Positions 44,096 to 53,590 are shown, numbered from the stretch's first letter. The stretch: DNA of 53,836 bases from Parashewanella sp049608225 (GCA_049608225.1 JBMYXI010000016.1:1-53836), one strand, 5' to 3'. Numbers and translations are program-made. The notes: generated from the letters alone by a model not told the origin.

Positions 44096-44956
44096 TTATT
44101 TACTTTTCTTATCTGCTGGCGGCGCAGACAGCACCATAAGCCGTTGTCGCCAGTTAATGTCGTTCGCAGACGCTTCTTTTAACATATCTCGCCATTCTGC
44201 AAATGAAACTTTAATCGGATTAAAGCTGTTTACAGGTTTAGGGATACCGTAACGAACCGTTTCTTGTTCAGGCACAAAAGTACCAAACAACTTATCCCAA
44301 ATGATCAGTACACCCGCATAATTTTTATCAATATACTGTGGATTAACCCCATGATGAACACGATGATGGGATGGCGTATTAAATAGCCATTCAAAAATAC
44401 CAAGCTGTTTCACCAACTGAGTATGCACAAAGAATTGGTAACCAAGATTGAGCAACACAGCAAAAACCACCCATTTAGGATCGAAACCGATAACCACCAG
44501 CGGCAGCCAGAACAACCACATTCCAGCAACAGGGTACATCAAACTTTGGCGAAAGGCCGTGGTAAAGTTCATATTTTCAGAGCTGTGATGCACCACATGC
44601 GCCGCCCACATCCAGCGAATTCGATGGCTGGCTCGATGAAACCAGTAATAACAAAAGTCCTGCGCCACCAGCAAGAGTACAAAGCTGCTCAACGACATGC
44701 TAATGTCAAATAAACGCCAATCAAACACACTCAAGTAAAGCTGCGCTATCAACAAACCTGCCAATATATCTGTCACTTGATGCAAGCCTGCTAATGAAAA
44801 GTTACACAGGACTTCCGGTAGCTCATACTTCGCGTTTGCAGGTAATTTATTTGCCCTAACGCCTAAAAAGTATTCCAAGGCAATACAAATAAAAAAGATC
44901 GGCGCTAACAACATAAGTAGCCACTCTGGATGTGTAATTAACTGCTCAAAACTCAT
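44096..44956 (-). CDS. Sterol desaturase/fatty acid hydroxylase family membrane protein
   Basis: A 286-residue integral membrane di-iron enzyme. It has several hydrophobic helices in the first 130 residues and the eight-histidine pattern: HRASH, HVVHH, and HTQL ... SHHRVHHG. Members hydroxylate or desaturate lipids or sterol-like compounds using O2. It begins 12 bp after the DUF2804 gene and is probably the second gene of that operon, which points to a lipid-related role for both. Substrate unknown. Confidence 0.9.
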   Translation of the reverse strand: MSFEQLITHPEWLLMLLAPIFFICIALEYFLGVRANKLPANAKYELPEVLCNFSLAGLHQVTDILAGLLIAQLYLSVFDWRLFDISMSLSSFVLLLVAQDFCYYWFHRASHRIRWMWAAHVVHHSSENMNFTTAFRQSLMYPVAGMWLFWLPLVVIGFDPKWVVFAVLLNLGYQFFVHTQLVKQLGIFEWLFNTPSHHRVHHGVNPQYIDKNYAGVLIIWDKLFGTFVPEQETVRYGIPKPVNSFNPIKVSFAEWRDMLKEASANDINWRQRLMVLSAPPADKKSK

Positions 44957-44968
44957 TATGATCTTCCC

Positions 44969-45997
44969 TTACCAACGTGCAAAATGATCTTCCGTAAAGC
45001 CCAGCTCACTTGATAACACATGCTTATGTCCTTGGTTATCAATTAAGTAACCATTGAAATCACCAATAAACTGCCTGAAATTACTTTTAAGTAACCACAA
45101 GTTCAGCTTTTCACTGCGCACATTTCGCGGAGTGAAATGTAAATCGACCTGACCATTTTCAGAATAAATGTGCCAGCTTTCATCAAATTGACGGTGGCGA
45201 TCAAACTTAAAATGAACCGGCGTGAGTAGATGTCGTTCGCCATTGACCCACAACACATTCTCACAACTGCCGGTTTCGTTGACACCTGAGGCTAAATTCA
45301 AACCAATCAATGTGTTATCGACTTTAGTATTTATTGATGCCCAACGCCAACTGGTTTCTCGGCGCATATACCCCGCCGAAAAGTCATAACTTGCCAATGC
45401 ATGATTTAATGGTTGTAGTTCATTGTTGACTGACAATGTACCGACGGGCTTTATGGCATTATGCTTTTGGGTGTAGGTCCAACCGTTGTAGCCAGTAGGC
45501 GAGCACATTGCAATGGGTAAACTTAAGGTTTCAGGCACCAATCGGACATTGGCTTGAATTTTATCAGTAGCAATTTCTACCAACCAAGTACCATCTTCAA
45601 GAGTAAAGCTAATCTTTTTAGTTGCATTGCCAATAAAAGCCTTACTATTTCTGGGTGAGGCTTGGGTTGTATAGCCGCTTTTTGGCGGTCTTAGCCAATT
45701 CACTTCTTCGAGCTGATTGTTATGAATGTCATACAAATAGCAAAAGCCACTGCCTAAATAACGAATGTCAGCGATTGCAGCACCAATGATGAAATGCGGT
45801 GTTTTGATTGAGATAAATTGAAATTGCTTATAATCAAAATATCGACTTAACCAGCTTGCAGGCTTATCCATATCATTAAAATAGTGGAAGTGCTTTAGTC
45901 CGAGATCACGGACAATTCCATCAAATTGTCCATAAATAGGTTTGCCTATTCCGTCCATGAGGCAATCGGGAGCAAGCTCTGTTTTATGAGATAACAT
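44969..45997 (-). CDS. DUF2804 family protein
   Basis: A 342-residue soluble protein without a signal peptide that I recognise as DUF2804. It is beta-rich with many Trp/Tyr and includes FISIKTPHFIIGAAIADIRYLG, CSPTGYNGWTYTQK and WRWASINTKV. DUF2804 members resemble the lipocalin-like/carotenoid 1,2-hydratase fold; that is a weak inference. It is the upstream gene of a pair with the fatty acid hydroxylase. The start ATG at 45997 has AAGGA-like sequence upstream. Confidence 0.85.
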   Translation of the reverse strand: MLSHKTELAPDCLMDGIGKPIYGQFDGIVRDLGLKHFHYFNDMDKPASWLSRYFDYKQFQFISIKTPHFIIGAAIADIRYLGSGFCYLYDIHNNQLEEVNWLRPPKSGYTTQASPRNSKAFIGNATKKISFTLEDGTWLVEIATDKIQANVRLVPETLSLPIAMCSPTGYNGWTYTQKHNAIKPVGTLSVNNELQPLNHALASYDFSAGYMRRETSWRWASINTKVDNTLIGLNLASGVNETGSCENVLWVNGERHLLTPVHFKFDRHRQFDESWHIYSENGQVDLHFTPRNVRSEKLNLWLLKSNFRQFIGDFNGYLIDNQGHKHVLSSELGFTEDHFARW

Positions 45998-46183
45998 CGA
46001 CGTCTTTTCCTATCTCGTTATTATATTTTTGAGATGAGTAATTACTCTACCCATAAAAGTCAACATTGAAAAGAACTACTTAACAACTAATTAACAGAAT
46101 AACATGAAAACCATTGAGGAAACTCGCTGGTCGAGTATCAAGTTGATATACTTAAGCTTCACTCACCTTTTTGACAATATTGA

Positions 46184-46537
46184 ATGAATAAATCAGCATA
46201 CCTTGACGCAATGGCAATCACTCAATGGCAACTTGCCAGCAAAGCTTCAATCCAAGCAGCCTATTTCATTCTGCATGATGATGATGACATGTCCCCCACC
46301 TCTGAATTGGTGTCCCAAGTAGTGACTCTACTGAATATCGATCCAAAACAAATCCAGTTTGCAGAGCAGCCAGTAAAAGGCGCTGAAATCATTTGGGATA
46401 TGCGCCAACGCAAAAGCCGTCCACATCATGCTTGGATAGAGTCAGTGCCGATGCAGCAATTAATCACAAACAGTGAACATAAACGCAGTTTATGGCAGCA
46501 AATTTGTCAGTTTAATAACAAAAAACAAATAAATTAA
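46184..46537 (+). CDS. holD: DNA polymerase III psi subunit
   Basis: A 117-residue protein matching HolD in its landmarks: the N-terminal AMAITQWQLASKA (E. coli QLGITQWSLRRP) and the C-terminal SLWQQICQF (E. coli ALWQQICTY). Psi links the clamp loader to chi and SSB. The middle is poorly conserved, as is usual. The next gene is rimI, the same order as in E. coli, which supports the call. Confidence 0.85.
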   Translation: MNKSAYLDAMAITQWQLASKASIQAAYFILHDDDDMSPTSELVSQVVTLLNIDPKQIQFAEQPVKGAEIIWDMRQRKSRPHHAWIESVPMQQLITNSEHKRSLWQQICQFNNKKQIN

Positions 46538-46583
46538 TTGTGATATTTTTCTCAACTCTCTTTATAGAGAAACAAAATTAAAG

Positions 46584-47036
46584 ATGAAGACTGAATTTTT
46601 TGAGTTAATGTCAGCCGATTTATCTTCGATGCATAGCGTTGAAATAGCGGCTCACTCACACCCTTGGACGCTTTCAACATTGTCGAGCTGTTTCTCCCGA
46701 TTGTATTTCAATATTGGAATAAAGCTCAATAACAAGTTTGCTGGCTTTGCAATTGTTCAGCAAGTTGTGGATGAAGCGACCTTAATGGATATTTGTGTTT
46801 CGCCAATACTTCAAGGTCAAGGCGTTGGCAAGCAGTTACTTATTAAGGTGATCGAACAAGCAAGACAAAGGCAAGCATCAGTGATCATGTTAGAAGTTCG
46901 AGAATCGAATGTCGGTGCAATTAAGCTCTATCAACAGCAAGGCTTTATTGAAACATGTCGCAGAAGCGACTATTACCCGACAGTTCAGGGTAGAGAAGAT
47001 GCTATCATGATGGAATTGAGATTCGCCGAGCCATAA
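46584..47036 (+). CDS. rimI: Ribosomal protein S18 alanine N-acetyltransferase
   Basis: A 150-residue GNAT acetyltransferase. The acetyl-CoA loop is ILQGQGVGKQLL near residue 78. The family segment HPWTLSTL appears near the start, and LEVRESNVGAIKLYQQQGF and RRSDYYPTVQGREDAIMM close it. These match RimI, which acetylates the N-terminal Ala of S18. It follows holD by 46 bp, the usual pairing. Confidence 0.94.
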   Translation: MKTEFFELMSADLSSMHSVEIAAHSHPWTLSTLSSCFSRLYFNIGIKLNNKFAGFAIVQQVVDEATLMDICVSPILQGQGVGKQLLIKVIEQARQRQASVIMLEVRESNVGAIKLYQQQGFIETCRRSDYYPTVQGREDAIMMELRFAEP

Positions 47037-47056
47037 AAAAGACCAGCAATGCTGGC
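47033..47056 (-). terminator. Terminator of the lipoate operon
   Basis: Read on the minus strand: a hairpin GGCCAGC ATT GCTGGTC (one mismatched pair tolerated) followed directly by a T-run. It lies just after lipA and overlaps the 3' end of rimI on the other strand. Confidence 0.8.
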
Positions 47057-47080
47057 CTCAATGCGCTTAATATAGCAAGC

Positions 47081-48046
47081 TTATTTCACTTCTTTGCCTT
47101 GAGCTTGTAAATCGGCATGGTAACTGGAGCGTACCATTGGCCCACAAGCGGCGTGAGTGAAGCCAATATCTTCGGCAAAGTCTTTTAATTCATCAAACTC
47201 TGCTGGCGGTACATAACGCTCAACGGGTAAGTGGAACTTAGAAGGTTGCAAATATTGGCCCAAGGTCAACATTTCAACATCGTGAGCACGCAAGTCACGT
47301 AATACCTGCTGAATTTCTTCGTTACTCTCGCCTAACCCCATCATTAGACCCGACTTTGTCGGAATATCTGGATGACGCGCTTTAAACTGCTTCAGCAAGT
47401 TAAGTGACCATTGATAATTAGCCCCTGGGCGCGCTTTACGATAGTGCGCTGGCGCAGTTTCCAGATTATGGTTAAATACATCTGGTGGACTTTGTGAGAT
47501 GATCTCTAGAGCTTTATCAATGCGTCCACGGAAATCAGGGACTAAGATTTCAATCTTGATATTTGGGTTTAACGCTCTGATCTCTCGAATGCAGTCAGCA
47601 AAATGTTGCGCACCACCATCACGTAAATCATCACGATCCACTGAGGTGATCACAACGTACTTTAGCTTCATATCCTTGATGGTTTTTGCCAATTTTTTTG
47701 GCTCTTCCGCATCAGGCTTCAGTGGGCGTCCGTGGGCAACATCACAAAACGGGCAACGACGGGTACAAATAGCCCCTAAAATCATGAACGTTGCAGTGCC
47801 GTGATTGAAACATTCAGACAAATTGGGACAAGATGCTTCTTCACAAACGGAATGCAAGCCATTGCTTCTTAACGCTTGCTTAATTTCCGTGATCCGCTGA
47901 TTCGATGACGGCAACTTAACGCGAAGCCAATCTGGTTTTCTCAGCATCGTTTCTCTTTCAGAAGGAACGACTTTTACCGGAATTCGTGCAACTTTATCTG
48001 CGTCACGCAGTTTTACACCCGGCTGTAATCTTTCTGGTCTACTCAT
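47081..48046 (-). CDS. lipA: Lipoyl synthase
   Basis: A 321-residue radical-SAM enzyme that inserts two sulfurs into octanoyl chains on E2 and H proteins. The auxiliary cluster motif C-EEAS-CPNLSE-C and the radical-SAM motif CTRRCPFC are both present, with the C-terminal SSYHADLQ containing the Ser that ligates the auxiliary cluster. It is 1 bp after lipB, within the DUF493-lipB-lipA operon. Confidence 0.97.
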   Translation of the reverse strand: MSRPERLQPGVKLRDADKVARIPVKVVPSERETMLRKPDWLRVKLPSSNQRITEIKQALRSNGLHSVCEEASCPNLSECFNHGTATFMILGAICTRRCPFCDVAHGRPLKPDAEEPKKLAKTIKDMKLKYVVITSVDRDDLRDGGAQHFADCIREIRALNPNIKIEILVPDFRGRIDKALEIISQSPPDVFNHNLETAPAHYRKARPGANYQWSLNLLKQFKARHPDIPTKSGLMMGLGESNEEIQQVLRDLRAHDVEMLTLGQYLQPSKFHLPVERYVPPAEFDELKDFAEDIGFTHAACGPMVRSSYHADLQAQGKEVK

Positions 48047-48047
48047 G

Positions 48048-48698
48048 TTACTCTGCGAATCCTTGATGGTGGATCAGTGATTTATAGCCTAATAGATCAC
48101 CAAGATCCTGAATAAGTTTATCGCCTGCTTCCTGCACCGATTTAGGGCCACCAAGATCGGCACATTGCACCATCTGTAACCCAGCATAACCACATGGGTT
48201 TATGCGATGAAATGGCTCCATATCCATATTGACATTTAACGCCAATCCATGAAATGAGCACCCTTTTCGTATACGTAACCCAAGCGAAGCGACTTTTGAC
48301 TCATTAATATAAACACCCGGCGCATCGGCTTTTGGGTATGCTTCAATATCATAAGGTTTGAGCATGTTAACAATACTCTGCTCAATGGTATTAACCAGCT
48401 GACGAACGCCCATTTTAAGACGTTTTATATCAAGTAATGGATAGACCACTAATTGACCTGGACCGTGATACGTCACTTGTCCCCCGCGATCGACCTGAAT
48501 AACAGGTATGTCACCCGGTGCAAGAATGTGCTCACTTTTCCCCGCTTGGCCTTGAGTGAAAACAGGGTTATGTTCTACCACCCACAGTTCATCATTGCTA
48601 TGCTCATCACGGTTATCCGTATACTCTTGCATTGCATGCCAAACCGTACTGTAATCTTGTCTGCCAAGATGTCTTATATGAAGTTGTCCGTCCTGCAA
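48048..48698 (-). CDS. lipB: Octanoyl-[ACP]:protein N-octanoyltransferase
   Basis: A 216-residue protein that moves octanoyl from ACP to lipoyl domains, the first step of lipoate synthesis. GGQVTYHGPGQLVVYPLLD is the family signature, the active Lys is in SKVASLGLRIRKGCSFHG and the active Cys in INPCGYAG. Middle gene of the operon. Confidence 0.96.
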   Translation of the reverse strand: MQDGQLHIRHLGRQDYSTVWHAMQEYTDNRDEHSNDELWVVEHNPVFTQGQAGKSEHILAPGDIPVIQVDRGGQVTYHGPGQLVVYPLLDIKRLKMGVRQLVNTIEQSIVNMLKPYDIEAYPKADAPGVYINESKVASLGLRIRKGCSFHGLALNVNMDMEPFHRINPCGYAGLQMVQCADLGGPKSVQEAGDKLIQDLGDLLGYKSLIHHQGFAE

Positions 48699-48708
48699 AC
48701 CGTTATCC

Positions 48709-48975
48709 TTATAAAACGCGCTTTACACCATCAATTTTAGCTAACTCGATATAAAGTTGCTCAACTTGCTCTTTACTCTCGACCATGACACGAATGGTAA
48801 TCGAGTGATAAGTGCCTTTACTTGACGCTTTGCTGGTCGGTGCGTAGTCACCCGCTACGTGCTTTTGCACAACAGCAACTACGCGATCGGCTAAGGTATC
48901 ACTAGCATCACCAACCACTTTAAAAGGAAACGAGCATGGGAAATCCATTAATTCATCAAATTTGGTATCTAACAT
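48709..48975 (-). CDS. DUF493 family protein (YbeD)
   Basis: An 88-residue protein of the UPF0250/DUF493 family. FDELMDFPCSFPFKVVG at the start and a ferredoxin-like beta-alpha-beta layout to KIDGVKRVL match YbeD, which precedes lipB in E. coli too. It is proposed to act in lipoate metabolism, but its function is not settled. First gene of the operon. The gap to the deo genes holds a terminator. Confidence 0.92.
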   Translation of the reverse strand: MLDTKFDELMDFPCSFPFKVVGDASDTLADRVVAVVQKHVAGDYAPTSKASSKGTYHSITIRVMVESKEQVEQLYIELAKIDGVKRVL

Positions 48976-49068
48976 AAATTTTTTATAGCCTAGTATTTCG
49001 ATTCAGACTTAGATATGGCGGCTATTATACTTATTTCAAGACTAATGTCGCCTTTATGACGCATAAAA

Positions 49069-49095
49069 AAACCGATGTCATAATGACATCGGTTT
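49069..49095. terminator. Strong terminator after deoD
   Basis: Perfect 12-bp stem AAACCGATGTCA / TGACATCGGTTT with loop TAA, bordered by A-runs that give T-runs on the minus strand. It ends the leftward deo transcript just before the DUF493-lipB-lipA operon. Confidence 0.92.
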
Positions 49096-49125
49096 CTAAA
49101 AAAAATCGTTCTTGAAATTACAAAT

Positions 49126-49836
49126 CTACAGCGTTAACACTGCATCAAGCGTCATTTCAATCATGTCATTGAACGTATTTTGACGTTCATCAGAACTGGT
49201 CGCTTCACCAGTGCGAATATGATCAGAAACAGTTACCACGCACAAAGCTTTAGCCCCATACTCAGCAGCAACACCATAAAGACCAGCCGCTTCCATCTCA
49301 ACACCTAATACGCCCATTTTTTCCATGGTATCAAACATTTCAGGCTTAGGCGTGTAGAATAAATCAGCAGAGAATACGTTGCCTACACGGTATTTTGTAC
49401 CACGCTTATCCGCTGAGTCAATCACCGCTTTCATTAAGCCGTAATCAGCAATAGCAGCATAATCTTGTTGGTCGAAACGTAAACGGTTAACTTGTGAGTC
49501 AGTACAAGCCCCCATACCAATCAAGACGTCACGCACTTTTACGTCAGTGCTAATCGCACCGCATGTGCCAACGCGGATCAGGTTTTTAACACCGTAATCT
49601 TTAACAAGCTCAGTTGCATAAATCGATGCAGATGGAATGCCCATACCTGAACCCATTACTGACACACGCGTACCTTTATAAGTACCTGTAAAACCAAGCA
49701 TATTTCGTACGTCAGTGACTTGCTCAACGTTTTCAAGAAATGTTTCAGCAATGTATTTTGCACGTAGTGGATCACCTGGAAACAAAACTGTTTCAGCAAA
49801 CGCACCGTCAACTGCATTAATGTGTGGTGTTGCCAT
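49126..49836 (-). CDS. deoD: Purine nucleoside phosphorylase DeoD-type
   Basis: A 236-residue enzyme splitting purine (deoxy)nucleosides with phosphate. MATPHINAVDGAFAETVLFPGDPLRAKYIAETF, GSGMGIPSASIYATEL, RVGTCGAIS and GVEMEAAGLY with SDHIRTGE follow the E. coli hexameric enzyme closely. I chose the ATG at 49836, which gives the family's N-terminus; an upstream in-frame start would add 12 odd residues. Last gene of the leftward deo cluster, 160 bp from deoB. Confidence 0.95.
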   Translation of the reverse strand: MATPHINAVDGAFAETVLFPGDPLRAKYIAETFLENVEQVTDVRNMLGFTGTYKGTRVSVMGSGMGIPSASIYATELVKDYGVKNLIRVGTCGAISTDVKVRDVLIGMGACTDSQVNRLRFDQQDYAAIADYGLMKAVIDSADKRGTKYRVGNVFSADLFYTPKPEMFDTMEKMGVLGVEMEAAGLYGVAAEYGAKALCVVTVSDHIRTGEATSSDERQNTFNDMIEMTLDAVLTL

Positions 49837-49883
49837 TGATATAACCCCTATATTTTGAGGTCTAAGCCTCATTTGTTAGATGT

Positions 49884-49898
49884 CGGGTAAGCTACCCG
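49884..49898. promoter_or_regulatory. Perfect palindrome in the deoB-deoD gap
   Basis: CGGGTA-AGC-TACCCG between deoB and deoD, with another small inverted repeat, GAGG/CCTC, at 49857-49870. There is no T-run after it on the minus strand. It could be an operator or mRNA hairpin giving deoD its own control. Confidence 0.4.
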
Positions 49899-49996
49899 TT
49901 TTAATCAAAATCTTCACTAAAAAACTGTCCAAATGACCGATATTTTTATCAATTGGACAGCAAACAAACAGTTATTTTTTTAATAACGAGCAGTTA

Positions 49997-51214
49997 TTAA
50001 TCGATGAAAGAAGTGCCATAGTCCATTGCATCAAGCTTGTAGTAACTTGCAATCGACTGCCCCATATCAGCAAACGTCTTACGACCACCAATCGATCCTG
50101 CTTTCATGCCAGCACCTAACGCCAGAACGGGTACATGCTCACGGGTATGATCGGTGCCCGGCCATGTAGGATCACAACCGTGATCGGCGGTTAATAATAA
50201 GAAGTCGTCTTTATCAAGAATGTCTAATAACTCTGGTAAGCGAGAGTCAAAGTACTCTAAGCTACGCGCATAACCAGCCACATCACGACGATGACCATAA
50301 TGAGAATCAAAATCAACGAAGTTAGTAAATATGATGGTGTTATCACCTGCTTGCTTAACTTGCTCAAGCGTTGCATCAAATAGAGCTTCAAGCCCAGTCG
50401 CTTTTACTTTCTGAGTGATGCCACAATGGGCATAGATGTCAGCAATTTTACCAACACTGACTACTTCACCACCAGCGGCTTGCATTTTATCAAGCACAGT
50501 TTTTGATGGTGGCTCAAGTGAAAAGTCACGTCGGTTACCCGTACGTGCAAACTCAGTAGCATTAGCACCAACAAACGGGCGCGCGATGACACGACCAATA
50601 TTGTATGGCTCAAGCTCTTCACGAACAATTTCACATAACTTGTATAGGTTTTCTAAACCAAAGCTTTCTTCATGACAAGCAATCTGAAAAACAGAATCCG
50701 CAGATGTATAGAAAATCGGTTTGCCTGAGCGCATATGCTCTTCACCAAGCTGCTCAAGGATCGTCGTGCCTGATGCGTGACAATTTCCTAAAAAGTCATC
50801 AAGGCCTGCGCGAGCCAAAATTTTATCGGTTAACGCTTTCGGAAATGAGTTGTTTTGATCACTGAAATACCCCCAGTCAAATAACACGGGGACACCCGCC
50901 ATTTCCCAGTGCCCGCTTGGGGTATCTTTACCAGAACTGATCTCAGCTGCGTAGCCATAGGTGCCAATAACATCGACATTGTCGTCAAACCCCATTGGAA
51001 ATTCACCCGTACTCTCTTTAGCTGCATGAGCTAAACCGAGTCTTGATAAGTTCGGTAATTTAAGCGGGCCTTGTCGGCCTTCATTGGCTTTGCCTTCAGC
51101 ACACGCTTTTGCAATATGACCAAAGGTATTGGAGCCTATATCACCAAAAGCTTCAGCGTCGCCTGCTGCGCCAATACCAAACGAATCTAACATCAAAATA
51201 ACGGTTTTTTTCAT
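49997..51214 (-). CDS. deoB: Phosphopentomutase
   Basis: A 405-residue enzyme of the alkaline phosphatase superfamily that interconverts (deoxy)ribose 1- and 5-phosphate. MKKTVILMLDSFGIGAAGDAEAFGD opens it, with the Asp metal ligand. SGKDTPSGHWE contains the phosphorylated Thr, and LTADHGCDPTWPGTDHTREHVPVL gives the metal His/Asp cluster. It starts 9 bp after deoA on the same strand. Confidence 0.97.
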   Translation of the reverse strand: MKKTVILMLDSFGIGAAGDAEAFGDIGSNTFGHIAKACAEGKANEGRQGPLKLPNLSRLGLAHAAKESTGEFPMGFDDNVDVIGTYGYAAEISSGKDTPSGHWEMAGVPVLFDWGYFSDQNNSFPKALTDKILARAGLDDFLGNCHASGTTILEQLGEEHMRSGKPIFYTSADSVFQIACHEESFGLENLYKLCEIVREELEPYNIGRVIARPFVGANATEFARTGNRRDFSLEPPSKTVLDKMQAAGGEVVSVGKIADIYAHCGITQKVKATGLEALFDATLEQVKQAGDNTIIFTNFVDFDSHYGHRRDVAGYARSLEYFDSRLPELLDILDKDDFLLLTADHGCDPTWPGTDHTREHVPVLALGAGMKAGSIGGRKTFADMGQSIASYYKLDAMDYGTSFID

Positions 51215-51223
51215 AAAATATCC

Positions 51224-52555
51224 TTACAGATCTTCAGCGCGTATGGCTTTGTAGATCTCAACTTGCTTTTCAGGTTGAGCATCACTCACCTTAATCGCAC
51301 CTTTCACTGCTGCGGCCGCTTCTGCAAACGCCGCTTCTGTTTGTGCATGTACCATTGCAATTGGCTTATCAGCGCTGACTTCATCGCCTAACGCACATAC
51401 ATCGGTTAAACCAACACTATAATCTAATGCATCACCCGGTTTACGTCGGCCACCGCCTAACGTCACCACTGCCATACCAAGATCACGCGTATTCATGCTG
51501 TGTGCAAAGCCTTGCTTATCAGCATAAACGGGGCGAATAATTGCAGATTGTGGCAAATACTTGTCATAACTTTCAATAAAGTCTGAAGGGCCACCTAAAC
51601 CTGCAATCATTTTACCAAATATTTCCGCTGCGCGGCCATTATCTAATACTCTATTTAGTTTAACACGAGCCTGAGCTTCATTTTCAGCTAAACCACCAAG
51701 CACCAGCATTTCTTGGCATAAGCCCATTGTTACTTCATATAAGCGAGGGTTGCGATAGCGACCCGTTAGGAAGTCTATCGCTTCTTTAACTTCGACGGCA
51801 TTACCCGCACAAGAGGCTAACACCTGATTCATATCAGTCAGTAATGCTGTTGTTTTAGTACCTGCGCCATTTGCTACCGCGGTAATACTTCTTGCTAATT
51901 CTTCAGAAGCTTCATAGGTTGGCATAAATGCACCACTGCCTACTTTGACATCCATAGCCAGCGCGTCTAAGCCAGCAGCTAACTTTTTCGATAAAATCGA
52001 TGCTGTGATCAACGAGATTGACTCAACCGTCGCAGTATTATCACGAATAGAATAAAAGCGTTTATCTGCAGGAACCAAATCGCCAGTTTGACCAATAATC
52101 GCGACGCCAACGTCTTTTACCACTTTACGAAACAAGGCACTATCAGGTTCGGTTTGATAACCCGGGATCGCGTCGAATTTATCAAGCGTACCACCAGTGT
52201 GACCCAAACCTCGTCCAGAAATCATCGGTACGTAACCGCCACAAGCTGCGGCCATTGGGCCAAGCATTAAACTAATGACATCGCCCACACCACCAGTACT
52301 GTGCTTGTCGATAATCGGGCCGTTTAGTCCTAGTGAATCCCAATTCAAAACGGTTCCAGAGTCGCGCATCGCTGTTGTTAACGCAATGCGCTCATCCATG
52401 TTCATGTCGTTAAAAAACACCGCCATACCTAACGCAGCGATTTGGCCTTCTGAAACACTTTGAGTGGTAATACCATTCACAAAAAACTGAATCTCTTCAG
52501 TGGTTAATGCTTCACTGTTACGTTTTTTACGAATAATTTCTTGAGCTAGAAACAT
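51224..52555 (-). CDS. deoA: Thymidine phosphorylase
   Basis: A 443-residue enzyme splitting thymidine to thymine and deoxyribose 1-phosphate. FLAQEIIRKKRNSEALTTEEI opens it, the phosphate loop KHSTGGVGDVISLML and GLGHTGGTLDKFDAIPG are present, and DVKVGSGAFMPT is the signature. deoB follows 9 bp later. A 261-bp gap with a hairpin separates it from deoC. Confidence 0.97.
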   Translation of the reverse strand: MFLAQEIIRKKRNSEALTTEEIQFFVNGITTQSVSEGQIAALGMAVFFNDMNMDERIALTTAMRDSGTVLNWDSLGLNGPIIDKHSTGGVGDVISLMLGPMAAACGGYVPMISGRGLGHTGGTLDKFDAIPGYQTEPDSALFRKVVKDVGVAIIGQTGDLVPADKRFYSIRDNTATVESISLITASILSKKLAAGLDALAMDVKVGSGAFMPTYEASEELARSITAVANGAGTKTTALLTDMNQVLASCAGNAVEVKEAIDFLTGRYRNPRLYEVTMGLCQEMLVLGGLAENEAQARVKLNRVLDNGRAAEIFGKMIAGLGGPSDFIESYDKYLPQSAIIRPVYADKQGFAHSMNTRDLGMAVVTLGGGRRKPGDALDYSVGLTDVCALGDEVSADKPIAMVHAQTEAAFAEAAAAVKGAIKVSDAQPEKQVEIYKAIRAEDL

Positions 52556-52576
52556 GTTATCGCCTCCGATGGTCAG

Positions 52577-52596
52577 CCAACCATAATGTCGGTTGG
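52577..52596. promoter_or_regulatory. Inverted repeat upstream of deoA
   Basis: CCAACC-ATAATGTC-GGTTGG, about 22 bp before the deoA start on the minus strand. The GTTGG element also occurs as a different palindrome before deoC (53683-53699). Candidate operator of the deo regulator, or a leader hairpin. Confidence 0.45.
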
Positions 52597-52750
52597 TGCC
52601 TTCTATGCAAGATTAAAATAAATTTTGTAGTAATTTTACAAAGAATTTTATCGAAGTTTGCCATCGACCAAATGGAGTTTGATCACAGTTATTAACGAAT
52701 GTTTTGCTCAAATTCAAACTTTTAAGCAAAGCACATTAACATTAAAACAA

Positions 52751-52780
52751 TCGAGCTCATTAATCCGATAATGAGCTCGA
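52751..52780. terminator. Hairpin between deoC and deoA
   Basis: Perfect 12-bp stem TCGAGCTCATTA / TAATGAGCTCGA with a 6-nt loop, 36 bp after the deoC stop. On the minus strand only a short T-rich stretch (TTGTTTTAATG) follows, so it may terminate partially or stabilise the deoC transcript, making deoC and deoA-deoB separately adjustable. Confidence 0.6.
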
Positions 52781-52816
52781 TAAATACTGCAACTTAACCC
52801 AAGTTACACGTTATTA

Positions 52817-53590
52817 TTAGTAACCTTGGTTTGGCTTAGGCGCTTCAGCCAGATCCAGTGTGTGTAACAAGCTATTTAATAAACTTGACGCACCAAAACG
52901 GAACGTGCGTGGTGTTGCCCAATCAGCACCTAGTAGGCGTTCAGCCAAACCTAAAAATTCGGCGGTCGCTTCTGCATCACGCACACCACCAGCTGGCTTG
53001 AAACCAACTTTAGTGTTCTTTTCTTTGATCACTGTCATCATGATTTCTGCCGCTTCTAGCGTTGCGTTAACCGCAACTTTGCCTGTCGACGTTTTAATGA
53101 AATCAGCACCAGCATCAATAGAGAGTTCAGATGCTTTGCGAATAAGTGCGGGATCGCTCAGCACGCCAGATTCAATGATGACTTTCAATAACACTTTGTC
53201 GCCACAAGCTTGTTTACAGGCTTTAACCAGTTCAAAGCCAACTTGTTCATTACCCGCCATCAGCGCGCGGTATGGGAATACCACATCCACTTCATCGGCA
53301 CCGTAAGCAATGGCGGCACGCGTTTCAGTTACTGCGATATCAATATCATCGTTACCATGTGGAAAGTTGGTTACTGTTGCAATTTGGACTGACTCTGCGC
53401 CAAGCTGCTTTAATGTTTTACGCGCAATTGGAATAAAGCGTGGATAAATGCAAATAGCTGCGGTATTGCCAGCTGGCGTCAACGCTTTATGACAAAGATC
53501 AATCACCTTTTGATCAGTATCGTCATCATTCAAGGTGGTTAAATCCATTAGGTTAATACCACGCTTGGCGGCTTTATTTAAATCAGTCAT
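52817..53590 (-). CDS. deoC: Deoxyribose-phosphate aldolase
   Basis: A 257-residue class I aldolase cleaving deoxyribose 5-phosphate to acetaldehyde and glyceraldehyde 3-phosphate. LMDLTTLNDDDT opens it; the active Lys residues are in LKVIIESGVL and ADFIKTSTGKV, and VGFKPAGGVRDAE is a signature. The ATG at 53590 has GGAG upstream and the family N-terminus; 24 further in-frame codons upstream look unrelated. First gene of the cluster. Confidence 0.96.
   Translation of the reverse strand: MTDLNKAAKRGINLMDLTTLNDDDTDQKVIDLCHKALTPAGNTAAICIYPRFIPIARKTLKQLGAESVQIATVTNFPHGNDDIDIAVTETRAAIAYGADEVDVVFPYRALMAGNEQVGFELVKACKQACGDKVLLKVIIESGVLSDPALIRKASELSIDAGADFIKTSTGKVAVNATLEAAEIMMTVIKEKNTKVGFKPAGGVRDAEATAEFLGLAERLLGADWATPRTFRFGASSLLNSLLHTLDLAEAPKPNQGY

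Noticed and set aside
52660..52700. CRP site upstream of deoA (TGTGATCAAACTCCAT on the minus strand)
   Set aside because: Only one half-site matches TGTGA; the second half (TCACA) is poor.
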